Positions 52,488-60,537 of a DNA stretch of 64,000 nt are shown in pieces (the stretch's first letter is position 1; every line of letters starts with the position of its first letter). The position numbers and the translations under genes are program-made. The DNA comes from Pseudomonadota bacterium (GTDB lineage: Bacteria; Pseudomonadota; Alphaproteobacteria; Acetobacterales; Acetobacteraceae). Location: assembly GCA_021780935.1 (NCBI GenBank), contig JAJXXT010000122.1, forward strand, positions 71,984-135,983, given 5' to 3'. The notes under the pieces were generated by a model that had not been told where the DNA came from, did not search any database, and worked only from the letters and a program-made list of their open reading frames with translations.

Positions 52488-54526
52488 AGCGCGATCCAGC
52501 AGAGCAGCAGCACGAGGGTGATAAACACGAAGCCGAGGTAGCGGCGGATCGTCAGGAATTGCAGCCGGTTGGTCCGCTCGGCGGCCCACTCGACGAACGC
52601 CGCGAGTGACAGGTACGCACCGTTCCAGATCGGGTCGGTGATCCACACGACGAGGCGCGCCGGCGCGGTCGAACCTGGCGGCGGCATCGTCACATCGTCA
52701 CGCACGCGGAATAACACACTGGCGAAGACACGGCGGATCGGCTGGGAAAAGCCGGATGGCGAATACTGGGTGCCGGGCTCGTCCTGGACGCTGGGCTCGA
52801 AGGACGACATCGACCGGTCGGCTGGGGTGAAGCCGCAAGCCCATGCCGTCGTCCGCCGCACCGTGCGCGTGGCGAACCGATGCAGCGCGACGGCCGCCAA
52901 CGAGGCACAGGTGCCGATGAAAATCAGGATGAGCACCGGATTATAGGAGCTGTGACGCGCGACGACCGGCTGAAGCGTCAACCACGACAGTCCGTGACCG
53001 AGTGCAACATGGGCGCCGACCACGCCCTGCACGGCCGGGGAAATCAATCGCAGAGCCAACGCGGGCAGCACACCGAACACCAGACAGAGTCCCGCGAGAA
53101 CAATCATGGCGGCGCGGGAAAATCCGTCCGTTTCCTGCGCCGCGAGAGCCGCAGCACTCCGCGGCCGTCCAAGATAGGCAATACCGTAAAACCGAACGAA
53201 ACACGCGGCAGCGAAAGCCGCAGCAAGCGCCACCAGAGCGCCGACCGCCGGTACCGCCAGTTTCAACCCGAATTGCGGTAGCGCGGGACTGAGCAGAATC
53301 GCCTGCAAGAGCAGCCACTCAGACGCGAAGCCGTTCAGCGGTGGCAACGCGGCGATCGCCATCGCCGCGATCAGCATGGGCACCGCACTCACCTTCATGC
53401 GATGCATCAACCCCCCGAGCTTCGCGAGGCTGCGCTCACCCGTGGCGTGCTGGATCGTCCCAGCCCCAAAGAACAGCGCGCTCTTGAACAGCATGTGGTT
53501 GAAGGCATGAAACAGGGCAGCGGTCAGCGCGAGGGCGGCGGCGATCGCCATGCCATCCGCGCGAAACGCCAGCGCGAGGCCAAGACCAACGAAGATGAGT
53601 CCGATATTCTCGATCGTGCTGTAGGCGAGGATAACCTTGATGTCGTCTTCCATCAGCGCTTGGAGGACACCCAACACGGCAGTGATGCCACCGATGGCCA
53701 GCACGATCACGCCCCACCACCAGACAACAGGTCCTGCCAGGCAAAAGACGATCCGGATGAACACGTAGATCGCCACTTTCGTCATGACGCCGCTCATCAA
53801 GGCGGATATCTGACTCGGCGCCGCCGGGTGCGCCCGTGGCAGCCAGACATGCAGGGGCATCAGGCCTGCCTTGGAACCTGCCCCGATGAGCGTCAGCAGC
53901 ATCACGACCGCCCCGCCCCAGGCAACCGGTTGCGCCTGCCGCATGGCGGCGAAGGTATAGTGCCCATCCGGGCCTGCCAGCAGGCCGAACGCCAGCAACA
54001 GGGCGAGCGTTCCCGCGCTTGCCATCAGCAGGTAGACGTAGCCGGCGCGACGCGTCTCGGTCTCATCGTGATGCGCTATCACCAGCGCCCAGGAGGCGAG
54101 CGACATCATCTCCCAAAACAGGAGAACGCCATAAGCATCCGCAGCGACGACCACGAGATTCATCGCTGCGAGAAAGACGGGATAGAATGGCAGGACGCGC
54201 AACGGTTCCGATTCGTGCTTGCCATATCCGAGCGCATAGAGGCTTGCGAGTGCGGCGCCGAGATTGACGATTGCCAGGAACGCCGCGGAAAGATCGTCGA
54301 TTTCGAAATGCATCCCGACGCCGGGCAGGCCGAGCGGCAGAGTCAACACCGGTGGCCGCATGATGCCCAGCGCGACTTGCCAGACCGCGACCGTCAACAC
54401 GACAAGGGCGGTAACCAGAGAGCCGCCATAGACGATGATCCGCCCTGCCGCCTGCCGCGCTAATATTCCGCCGACAACGCCGAGACCGAGCGAACCAAGA
54501 GCACTGAGCAGGACGATCGCAATCAT
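52478..54526 (-). CDS. HyfB/NuoL-like proton- or ion-pumping antiporter subunit (Ehr-type)
   Basis: 682 residues with about 16 membrane segments; complex-I-type NADHQ_oxred_M domain. Pump residues: Glu in YGVLLFWEMMSLASWALVIA, Lys in LIGAGSKAGLMPLHVWLPRA, HPAAPSQISALMSGVMTKVA and Lys in HAFNHMLFKSALFFGAGTIQ. The C-terminal 180 residues, after VVARHSSYNPVLILIFIGTC, include a cytoplasmic stretch (AWACGFTPADRSMSSFEPSV) and a last membrane helix, as in HyfB/HycC. Starts right after the XRE gene (ATGA overlap). Confidence 0.92.
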   Translation of the reverse strand: MIAIVLLSALGSLGLGVVGGILARQAAGRIIVYGGSLVTALVVLTVAVWQVALGIMRPPVLTLPLGLPGVGMHFEIDDLSAAFLAIVNLGAALASLYALGYGKHESEPLRVLPFYPVFLAAMNLVVVAADAYGVLLFWEMMSLASWALVIAHHDETETRRAGYVYLLMASAGTLALLLAFGLLAGPDGHYTFAAMRQAQPVAWGGAVVMLLTLIGAGSKAGLMPLHVWLPRAHPAAPSQISALMSGVMTKVAIYVFIRIVFCLAGPVVWWWGVIVLAIGGITAVLGVLQALMEDDIKVILAYSTIENIGLIFVGLGLALAFRADGMAIAAALALTAALFHAFNHMLFKSALFFGAGTIQHATGERSLAKLGGLMHRMKVSAVPMLIAAMAIAALPPLNGFASEWLLLQAILLSPALPQFGLKLAVPAVGALVALAAAFAAACFVRFYGIAYLGRPRSAAALAAQETDGFSRAAMIVLAGLCLVFGVLPALALRLISPAVQGVVGAHVALGHGLSWLTLQPVVARHSSYNPVLILIFIGTCASLAAVALHRFATRTVRRTTAWACGFTPADRSMSSFEPSVQDEPGTQYSPSGFSQPIRRVFASVLFRVRDDVTMPPPGSTAPARLVVWITDPIWNGAYLSLAAFVEWAAERTNRLQFLTIRRYLGFVFITLVLLLCWIALWG

Positions 54527-54777
54527 GACCCGCTCTTGAGCCGAACGCCGCGTCCGCCTGCCTCGTCCGAGACGTCACCCGGGCGAATGACAATGATGCC
54601 GGCCCGATCCAACGCTTCGAGAAGCTTCATCAGGGAATCGACGTTGCCACGAATGACGCCGCCACTCCCCTCCATCCGCTGGATCGTTGGCAGGGAAAGG
54701 CCGGAGAGCTCGGCCAGGTCTTTCTGGTCGATGCCGAGCAAGGCTCGGGCCGCTTTGAGCTGACTCGACGATATCAT
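54523..54777 (-). CDS. Small XRE-family HTH regulator of the Ehr operon
   Basis: 84 residues. The helix-turn-helix MISSSQLKAARALLGIDQKD, LAELSGLSLPTIQRMEGSGG covers residues 1-45; the rest (NVDSLMKLLEALDRAGIIVI) is the usual short dimer tail. It is the first gene of the operon, and its start codon is preceded by AT-rich DNA (54778-54840) that may hold the promoter. Autogenous control of the Ehr operon is inferred from position. No sensor domain, so it may need a partner or ligand. Confidence 0.87.
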   Translation of the reverse strand: MISSSQLKAARALLGIDQKDLAELSGLSLPTIQRMEGSGGVIRGNVDSLMKLLEALDRAGIIVIRPGDVSDEAGGRGVRLKSGS

Positions 54778-54914
54778 GTTTTTTACATCAAAATAAGCAT
54801 ATCCGGCACTATGAATGATAAACGAAACGCTAGTTCAGGTTTTTTGTCATAGCAGAGCCGATGGGGGCGCGGGCCGACCGCGGTCGCCGATTGCAAGGCC
54901 GTTCATGGGGGAAC

Positions 54915-55044
54915 TGGACTTGCTTCAGAAAAGTGGAGAGCCCCTGATGCGAAGGAAGGAGATTTCCGGCGATGGAGCGGAAGCGGTTCACGAAGTCGTT
55001 TGAGGAAACCCATAACAGACCTCCACTTTTTCGAAGCAAGTCCA
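54915..55044. mobile_element. Internally deleted IS3-like element relic with terminal inverted repeats
   Basis: The 130-bp unit begins TGGACTTGCTTCAGAAAAGT and ends with the inverted copy; the 23-bp ends (54915-54937, 55022-55044) match except at two positions and start with TG/CA like IS3-family ends. Inside, a strong GGAAGGAG site precedes an ATG encoding MERKRFTKSF then a stop; this resembles the N-terminus of IS3-type OrfA (MKRKRFTEEQ...). So an IS has lost nearly all of its inside, leaving a MITE-like remnant. No target duplication is apparent. It borders the GntR-peptide module. Confidence 0.72.
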
Positions 55045-55054
55045 TCGAGGACAT

Positions 55055-55846
55055 TCAACGCACCTCGTGGACGTAACGGTGCTGTTCGGTTCGCGCGCGA
55101 TGCGTGGCCAGGAGACACGGCCTACCTGCCTGGTCGTAAGAGGTCTCCTCGATGACCAGAAGCGCCGCCGGGTCGGGCAGTGCCAGCGAGGCGCGGTCCG
55201 CCTCGGTCGCCAGTTCAGCACGCAACTCCTCTCGCACTGCGGTGATGCGCAGGCCCCAGCGGTCGAGTAAGAAGAGGTAGAGCAGCTGTGGAAGGGCCGC
55301 GGGGTCGCGGGGAAAACCAGGCACCAGCGCGACGGGTATCCGATACACATCCAGCATGATCGCCTCACTGTCGATGCTACGGCGTCGATGGATGCGGATC
55401 ACTGGCTCGTCCGTCGCGATGCCCAGGCGGCGCGCGTCCTCCGCCGACGGTTGTTCCTCGACGAGCACCAGGGTTTCGGCCCGCGAATGCAGCAAGGCGC
55501 CATCGGCTCCGCGCAGACGGAAGTAGCGGAAGAAGAAGCGTAGCGAATGCGCCGGGCTGCGCCCCGTTACCACCGTCCCGACGCGCGGGCGGCGTGTCAG
55601 CATTCCCTCGGAGACCAACGCCGACAGCGCCTTGCGAACGGTACCGACCGCGACGTTGAACTGCCCGCTTAGCTCGACCTCGCCGGGAATGGCGGCGCCG
55701 GGCGACCATTGGCCGAGCAGGATGCGCTCGGAAAGCGTGCGCTTCAGCCGCTCGTGCAGAGGCACGAAAGTCCTGGTTTCATCGCCGCCATCGGCGTCCC
55801 GGCTTGACAGACTTGCCCGTTTCCCCGTCATAGTAGATTTCTTCAT
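55055..55846 (-). CDS. GntR-family regulator, HutC/UTRA type
   Basis: 263 residues from the ATG at 55846 (the ATG at 55831 is an alternative; both ribosome sites are weak). The HTH is in residues about 25-95: FVPLHERLKRTLSERILLGQ, IPGEVELSGQFNVAVGTVRK and SALVSEGMLTRRPRVGTVV. The C-terminal UTRA domain follows (LRFFFRYFRLRGADGALLHS, VIRIHRRRSIDSEAIMLDVY). UTRA proteins bind small effectors such as peptides, amino acids or sugars. Divergent from the M20-dpp operon, 55 bases away, so it probably represses that operon. Its 3' end is 10 bases from the IS relic. Confidence 0.88.
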   Translation of the reverse strand: MKKSTMTGKRASLSSRDADGGDETRTFVPLHERLKRTLSERILLGQWSPGAAIPGEVELSGQFNVAVGTVRKALSALVSEGMLTRRPRVGTVVTGRSPAHSLRFFFRYFRLRGADGALLHSRAETLVLVEEQPSAEDARRLGIATDEPVIRIHRRRSIDSEAIMLDVYRIPVALVPGFPRDPAALPQLLYLFLLDRWGLRITAVREELRAELATEADRASLALPDPAALLVIEETSYDQAGRPCLLATHRARTEQHRYVHEVR

Positions 55847-55901
55847 AGAAATGCGGTGACCTCCAATCTCTGCCCTGGCACACGCAACCGCGCCTGCTGC
55901 C

Positions 55902-57167
55902 GTGATCCACGCCGCATCGCACATCGAGGCTCGGCAGGATGTGTGGCTCGACGTGCTGCGCCGGCTGCTGGAGATCGATACCAGCTTCCCTCCGGGAGGT
56001 GGATACGCCGCCTTCGCTGACCTCCTGGAAACGCTGTTCACCCCACGCGGCTTCACCTGTCGGCGCGTGGAGGTGCCCGAGGCGCTGTGGACGACGCCGG
56101 AGAGCCGTGGCCCGCGCATCAACCTCATCGCCGCCCCCACGCAACGATGCCACCCGGCCTGCGGCATTTACGCGCACACCGACACGGTGCCGGCCGGTGA
56201 CGGATGGACACGCGCGCCCTTCGCGCTGACGCGCGAGGGCGACCGGCTGTACGGCCGTGGGAGCGCGGACATGAAGGGCACCATCGTGGCACTGATCGCG
56301 GCCCTCGATGCCGCGGCTCTATCCGGCCTGCCGCTCGCGCGCGATCCCGTGCTGCTTGCCTGCACCGACGAGGAGGGCGGGCTCTATCCCGGTGTGCGCT
56401 ACCTGGCGGAGCAGAACCTGCTGGGTTGCGACGAGCTCATCTGCCTCAATGGCGGGGCCTCGCCACGCATCTGGGCAGGCTGCTTCGGCAGCCTCGACGT
56501 CGCGATCACGGTGCAAGGACGAGCCGCGCATTCCGGCGACCCGGGCCCCGACGGCGTCAACGCGGTGGAGGAAGCCCTGCCTGTGCTGACGGCGCTGACG
56601 GTGTTGAAACGCGAGGTGGAAACCCGGATCTCGGCGCTCCCACCGCCGCCCAGGCGTGGCCGCCCCCTCACCGCGCGCCTGACCATCGCCGCGGTGCAGG
56701 GCGGCGCCAAGGGGTCCGCGTTGCCAGGAAGCTGCCGCATCCTGGTCAACCGCCGCGTTATGCCGGAGGAGACCATGGAGGCGGCGCTCGCCGAGATCGA
56801 AAAGGCGATTGCAGGCGCGCGCCGGGAGAGCAAGGCACTTTCCATCACCACCCAACTCGTGGGCCGTCTCGACCCCGTCACGAACCCCGATGGCGGTCGC
56901 TGCTGGCCGCGCTGGCGCCAGTCGCTCGGATGGGGCTTCGGCTGGCCCGACGCGAGCTTCGCGCGCTACGGTTCGTCCACGAGTTCCGACATGGGGTTCG
57001 TGCAGCGCGCGGGCTTGTCCGAGATCATGCTCGGCGGCCTCGTCCGCCACGAAAGCCAGGGTCACGGCCCCGACGAGTTCACCACCGTGCAGGACATCGC
57101 CTCGCTCGCGCGGGCCCTGCTCGCCTACCTCGCCGATTCCCCCATCCCCGCAGGAGACACGCCATGA
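55902..57167 (+). CDS. M20-family metallohydrolase (ArgE/DapE/ACY1 type)
   Basis: 421 residues from a GTG at 55902; no better start is in frame. Metal and catalytic residues: AHTDTVPAGDGW (His, Asp), GRGSADMKGTIVALIAALDA (bridging Asp), LLACTDEEGGLYPG (Glu-Glu) and HESQGHGPDEFTTV (His). The fourth ligand region reads ICLNGGASPRIW where EPT is usual, so one ligand may differ. Dimerisation region: SLDVAITVQGRAAHSGDPGP. It hydrolyses an N-acyl amino acid or peptide. It is the first gene of the dpp operon and overlaps dppA by 4 bp. Confidence 0.88.
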   Translation: MIHAASHIEARQDVWLDVLRRLLEIDTSFPPGGGYAAFADLLETLFTPRGFTCRRVEVPEALWTTPESRGPRINLIAAPTQRCHPACGIYAHTDTVPAGDGWTRAPFALTREGDRLYGRGSADMKGTIVALIAALDAAALSGLPLARDPVLLACTDEEGGLYPGVRYLAEQNLLGCDELICLNGGASPRIWAGCFGSLDVAITVQGRAAHSGDPGPDGVNAVEEALPVLTALTVLKREVETRISALPPPPRRGRPLTARLTIAAVQGGAKGSALPGSCRILVNRRVMPEETMEAALAEIEKAIAGARRESKALSITTQLVGRLDPVTNPDGGRCWPRWRQSLGWGFGWPDASFARYGSSTSSDMGFVQRAGLSEIMLGGLVRHESQGHGPDEFTTVQDIASLARALLAYLADSPIPAGDTP

Positions 57168-58726
57168 CTCCACGCCGCACCATCCTCGCTGGCGCCGCCG
57201 CGTTCGGCGCCACCCTCCCATTCGCGCCTGCCTTTTCATCCGCCGAGGCGGCGACCGCGACACCACGCCAGGGCGGCGTGCTGCGCGTCTCCGTGAACCA
57301 GGCGGCCAGCGTCCTGAACCCGCTGCTCACCCGCGTGAACTCCGAATATCTGGTCAGCGAACTGCTGTATTCCGGCCTCACGCGCCTGCGACGCGACATG
57401 ACCGCCGAGCCGGATCTCGCGGAAAGCTGGACGACCAGTGCCGACCTCATCACCTGGACCTTCAAACTGCGGCCGAACCTGATCTTCCAGGACGGCACCC
57501 CCTGCACCAGCAAGGATGTCGAGGCGAGCTTCCAGAGAATGATGGACCCCAAGACGGGCTCCGCGGCACGCACGAATATCGGCCCGGTGAAAGACGTCAC
57601 CGCGACCGACGCCACCACGGTGGTGTTCCACCTCAAGGGTCCCTACGCGGACCTGCCTGTCGCACTTGCCTACACCAATGCTAAGATCATTCCCGCGGCG
57701 ATCGCCAAGGGCGACATGAGCCTGCTGTCGCACAGCGCCAATGGTACCGGCCCATTCAAGCTCGTCTCCTTTTCGCCCGAGCGGCAGATCGTCGTTGAGC
57801 GCAACCCGCATTACTGGGATCCCGCGCGCCCGCACGTCGATCGCGTCGAGGTGGTGATCTACCCTGACCCGACCGCCGAGGCCTCGGCGTTGATCGCGGG
57901 CGATACCGACCTGATGGCCGAGACCCAGCCCTCGCAGTTCGGCCGGCTCAAAGCCGCAAAGGGGGTGGTGCCGCTGCGCGTGCCCTCCGGCCAGTTCCTC
58001 AACGTCAACATGGCCTGCTACGCAAAGCCGTTCTCCGACATGCGCATCCGCCAGGCGCTGGCACTCACCGTCGATCGCAAGGCGATGGTCGGGTTCGTGG
58101 CGGAGGGCTACGGCACGCCGGGTGACGACACACCGATCAGCCCCGCATACCATTTTTATCACAAGATGCCGTTGAAGCAGCGCAACATACCTGAGGCACG
58201 CAAGCTGCTCGCCGAAGCGGGCTATCCCAATGGCATCGACCTTACCCTCGTCGCCTCGGTGAACCCCTCGACGCGCGCGCAGCTGGCGGTGGCGATGCGC
58301 GAGATGGCAAAAGAGGCGGGCTTCCGCATCAAGGTGCAGACCATGCCGCACGCGACCTATCTCGCGACGGTGTGGAAGAAAGGCCATTTCTACGTCGGCT
58401 TCTACAACATGCAGGCGACCGCCGACGCCATCTTCTCGCTGCTCTACACCTCCAACGCCGCCTGGCCGGAGACGCGCTGGGATAACAAACAGTTCGACAA
58501 GCTGGTCGAGCAGGCACGCATCACCACGGACGAGGCAAAGCGCGCCGCGCTGTACGCCCAGGCGCAGGAACTGATGAACCAGCAGGTACCCTCGGTGATC
58601 CCGGTCTTCTTCGACCTGCTGGCCGGGAAGCGCGCGTATGTCGAGAACTACGCACTCAATCCGCGCGGCGCCGTGTTCCTGCTCGACAAGCTCTGGCTCG
58701 GCACGGGCGCGCCGCATCGTGCCTGA
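57164..58726 (+). CDS. Peptide ABC transporter substrate-binding protein (DppA/OppA type)
   Basis: 520 residues from the ATG at 57164, overlapping the M20 stop. The N-terminus MTPRRTILAGAAAFGATLPF has a twin-arginine motif, and cleavage is near SAEA, so Tat export is likely. SBP_bac_5 signatures: NPLLTRVNSEYLVSELLYSG, ESWTTSADLITWTFKLRPNL, and FKLVSFSPERQIVVERNPHY then WDPARPHVDRVE. It captures di/oligopeptides or related acyl-amino acids for the permeases that follow. Confidence 0.93.
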   Translation: MTPRRTILAGAAAFGATLPFAPAFSSAEAATATPRQGGVLRVSVNQAASVLNPLLTRVNSEYLVSELLYSGLTRLRRDMTAEPDLAESWTTSADLITWTFKLRPNLIFQDGTPCTSKDVEASFQRMMDPKTGSAARTNIGPVKDVTATDATTVVFHLKGPYADLPVALAYTNAKIIPAAIAKGDMSLLSHSANGTGPFKLVSFSPERQIVVERNPHYWDPARPHVDRVEVVIYPDPTAEASALIAGDTDLMAETQPSQFGRLKAAKGVVPLRVPSGQFLNVNMACYAKPFSDMRIRQALALTVDRKAMVGFVAEGYGTPGDDTPISPAYHFYHKMPLKQRNIPEARKLLAEAGYPNGIDLTLVASVNPSTRAQLAVAMREMAKEAGFRIKVQTMPHATYLATVWKKGHFYVGFYNMQATADAIFSLLYTSNAAWPETRWDNKQFDKLVEQARITTDEAKRAALYAQAQELMNQQVPSVIPVFFDLLAGKRAYVENYALNPRGAVFLLDKLWLGTGAPHRA

Positions 58727-58766
58727 CCCGGCCGTGATCGAAGCCATGACGGTCTGAGCGGGCGCG

Positions 58767-59714
58767 ATGTCACTTGCCTGGCTGCTGCGCCGCCTGCTGC
58801 TGATGGCCTACACCATGCTCGTCGTCTCCCTGCTGGTGTTTGCCATCACGCAGGCGCTGCCGGCCGATGCCGCGGTGACGCTGCTGGGGCAGAACGCGAC
58901 CCCGGCGGCGCTTGCGGCCCTGCGTCAGAAGCTCGGCCTCTCCGACCCCGTCTGGCTGCAGTTCTGGCACTGGTTCTGGGCCTTGCTGCACGGCAATTTG
59001 GGCACCTCGATGCGCACCGGCCTGCCGGTGGGGCCGACCATGTTCACCGCGCTATCGCGCTCGCTGCTGATCGCGGCGTGCTCCATCCTGCTGATGCTCG
59101 TCGTCTCGGTGCCGCTTGGCGTGCTGGCGGCGCTGCGCCGTGGCCGGCCGCTCGATCTTATCGCCGGCCTCGTCTCCTATCTCGGCATCTCTCTGCCCGA
59201 GTTCGTCACCGCCACCTTTGTCCTCGTTGTGCTCGCCGACCATCTCGGCTGGCTTCCCGCCACTGGTTATGTACCGATCACGAAACATTTTGCCGACGGC
59301 GTACGGCACCTTATCGCTCCCGTTCTCACCGTCTCGCTGGTGCTGATCGCGCATGTGGCGCGGATGATGCGCTCGGAGACGATCGACGTTTTGGCCAGCG
59401 ACTATGTGCGCGCGGCGGAGCTGAAGGGGCTCGCGCGCCGGACGGTGCTGATGCGTCATGTGTTGCGCAATGCGCTGCTGCCGGTGGTGACCGTGGTGGC
59501 GCTGGACGTCGGCTACCTGCTCGGCGGCATTATCGTCGTCGAGGAGATCTTCGCCATCCCCGGCATCGGCCGCGAGCTGCTGATCGCGATCCAGAACCGG
59601 GATCTGCCCTCGATCCAGGCGGGTGCGCTGATCATGGCCGGCACCTATGCCGTCGCGAACCTGCTCGCCGATATCGCCTACGCGCTGCTCGACCCGCGGC
59701 TGCGCTATGACTGA
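58767..59714 (+). CDS. Peptide ABC transporter permease (DppB type)
   Basis: 315 residues. The N-terminus WLLRRLLLMAYTMLVVSLLV has the family's first segment, and HGNLGTSMRTGLPVGPTMFT the periplasmic loop. Permease EAA loop: YVRAAELKGLARRTVLMRHV. Six membrane segments end with IVVEEIFAIPGIGRELLIAI. Forms the channel with DppC. Overlaps dppC by 8 bp. Confidence 0.93.
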   Translation: MSLAWLLRRLLLMAYTMLVVSLLVFAITQALPADAAVTLLGQNATPAALAALRQKLGLSDPVWLQFWHWFWALLHGNLGTSMRTGLPVGPTMFTALSRSLLIAACSILLMLVVSVPLGVLAALRRGRPLDLIAGLVSYLGISLPEFVTATFVLVVLADHLGWLPATGYVPITKHFADGVRHLIAPVLTVSLVLIAHVARMMRSETIDVLASDYVRAAELKGLARRTVLMRHVLRNALLPVVTVVALDVGYLLGGIIVVEEIFAIPGIGRELLIAIQNRDLPSIQAGALIMAGTYAVANLLADIAYALLDPRLRYD

Positions 59715-60537
59715 TCTGTTCCGCCGCCTGCTGCGCACCAAGCAGGGCGCGCTCGGCGTCGTCATCCTGCTGGTCGTCGCCCTTATCTGCGTGTTTGGGC
59801 CGGCGCTCGCGCCGTATAGCCCGGATCACATGGATTATCTCGGCCGCTTCGCCGCCCCCAGCGTGCGGCACTGGCTGGGTGCGGACCAGTTCGGGCGCGA
59901 CGAGCTGTCGCGCCTGTTCTACGGGGCGCGCGACACGGTGCCGCCTGCCCTGCTCGCAACCCTCGCCGGCACGCTCGCCGGCGCCACCGTCGGCACGCTC
60001 TCCGCCTATGCCGGCGGGCGCTGGGACGAGGCGATCATGCGCACCGTCGACGCGGTTCTGGCGATCCCCGGCCTGTTGCTGGCCCTCCTCATCGCGAGCA
60101 CGCTCGGCGCAGGCGAGGAGACGGCGCTGCTCGCCATTGCCATCGCCTTCGCGCCCGGCATGGCACGCATCACCCGCAGCGTGGCGCTGGCGGCACGACA
60201 GGAAGAATACGTCGCCGCCGCGATCGCCCGCGGCGAGTCCGGTACGCGCATCGTGCTGGCCGAGATGCTTCCCAATGTCATCGCCCCCGTGATCGTCGAG
60301 ACCACGATCCGCGTCGCCTTCGCGGTGATGTTGCTGGCGACTCTGAGCTTCCTCGGCCTCGGCGCGCAACCACCCTCCTCCGAATGGGGGCTCTTGGTCA
60401 GTGACGGCCGTGCCTATCTGCACGATGCGCCCTGGCTGGTCCTGGCTCCTGGCGCCGCGATCGGCATCACCGCGATCGGGTTCAACCTGCTTGGAGACGG
60501 GTTGCGCGACGCGCTCAACCCGCGTGACGAGCGATGA
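59707..60537 (+). CDS. Peptide ABC transporter permease (DppC type)
   Basis: 276 residues from the ATG at 59707; the longer open frame is the DppB shadow. Membrane protein with the DppC motifs GALGVVILLVVALICVFGPA, HWLGADQFGRDELSRLFYGA and EAA loop EEYVAAAIARGESGTRIVLA, ending GFNLLGDGLRDALNPRDE, the standard C-terminus. Overlaps both neighbours, so the operon is tightly coupled. Confidence 0.94.
   Translation: MTDLFRRLLRTKQGALGVVILLVVALICVFGPALAPYSPDHMDYLGRFAAPSVRHWLGADQFGRDELSRLFYGARDTVPPALLATLAGTLAGATVGTLSAYAGGRWDEAIMRTVDAVLAIPGLLLALLIASTLGAGEETALLAIAIAFAPGMARITRSVALAARQEEYVAAAIARGESGTRIVLAEMLPNVIAPVIVETTIRVAFAVMLLATLSFLGLGAQPPSSEWGLLVSDGRAYLHDAPWLVLAPGAAIGITAIGFNLLGDGLRDALNPRDER

Noticed and set aside
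47363..54777. A nuo (complex I) operon
   Set aside because: No NuoE, NuoF, NuoG or NuoI, and the membrane subunits follow hydrogenase-4 order and motifs.
54830..55054. Short minus-strand ORF over the IS relic
   Set aside because: It is read across both inverted ends of the element and resembles nothing; treated as part of the relic.
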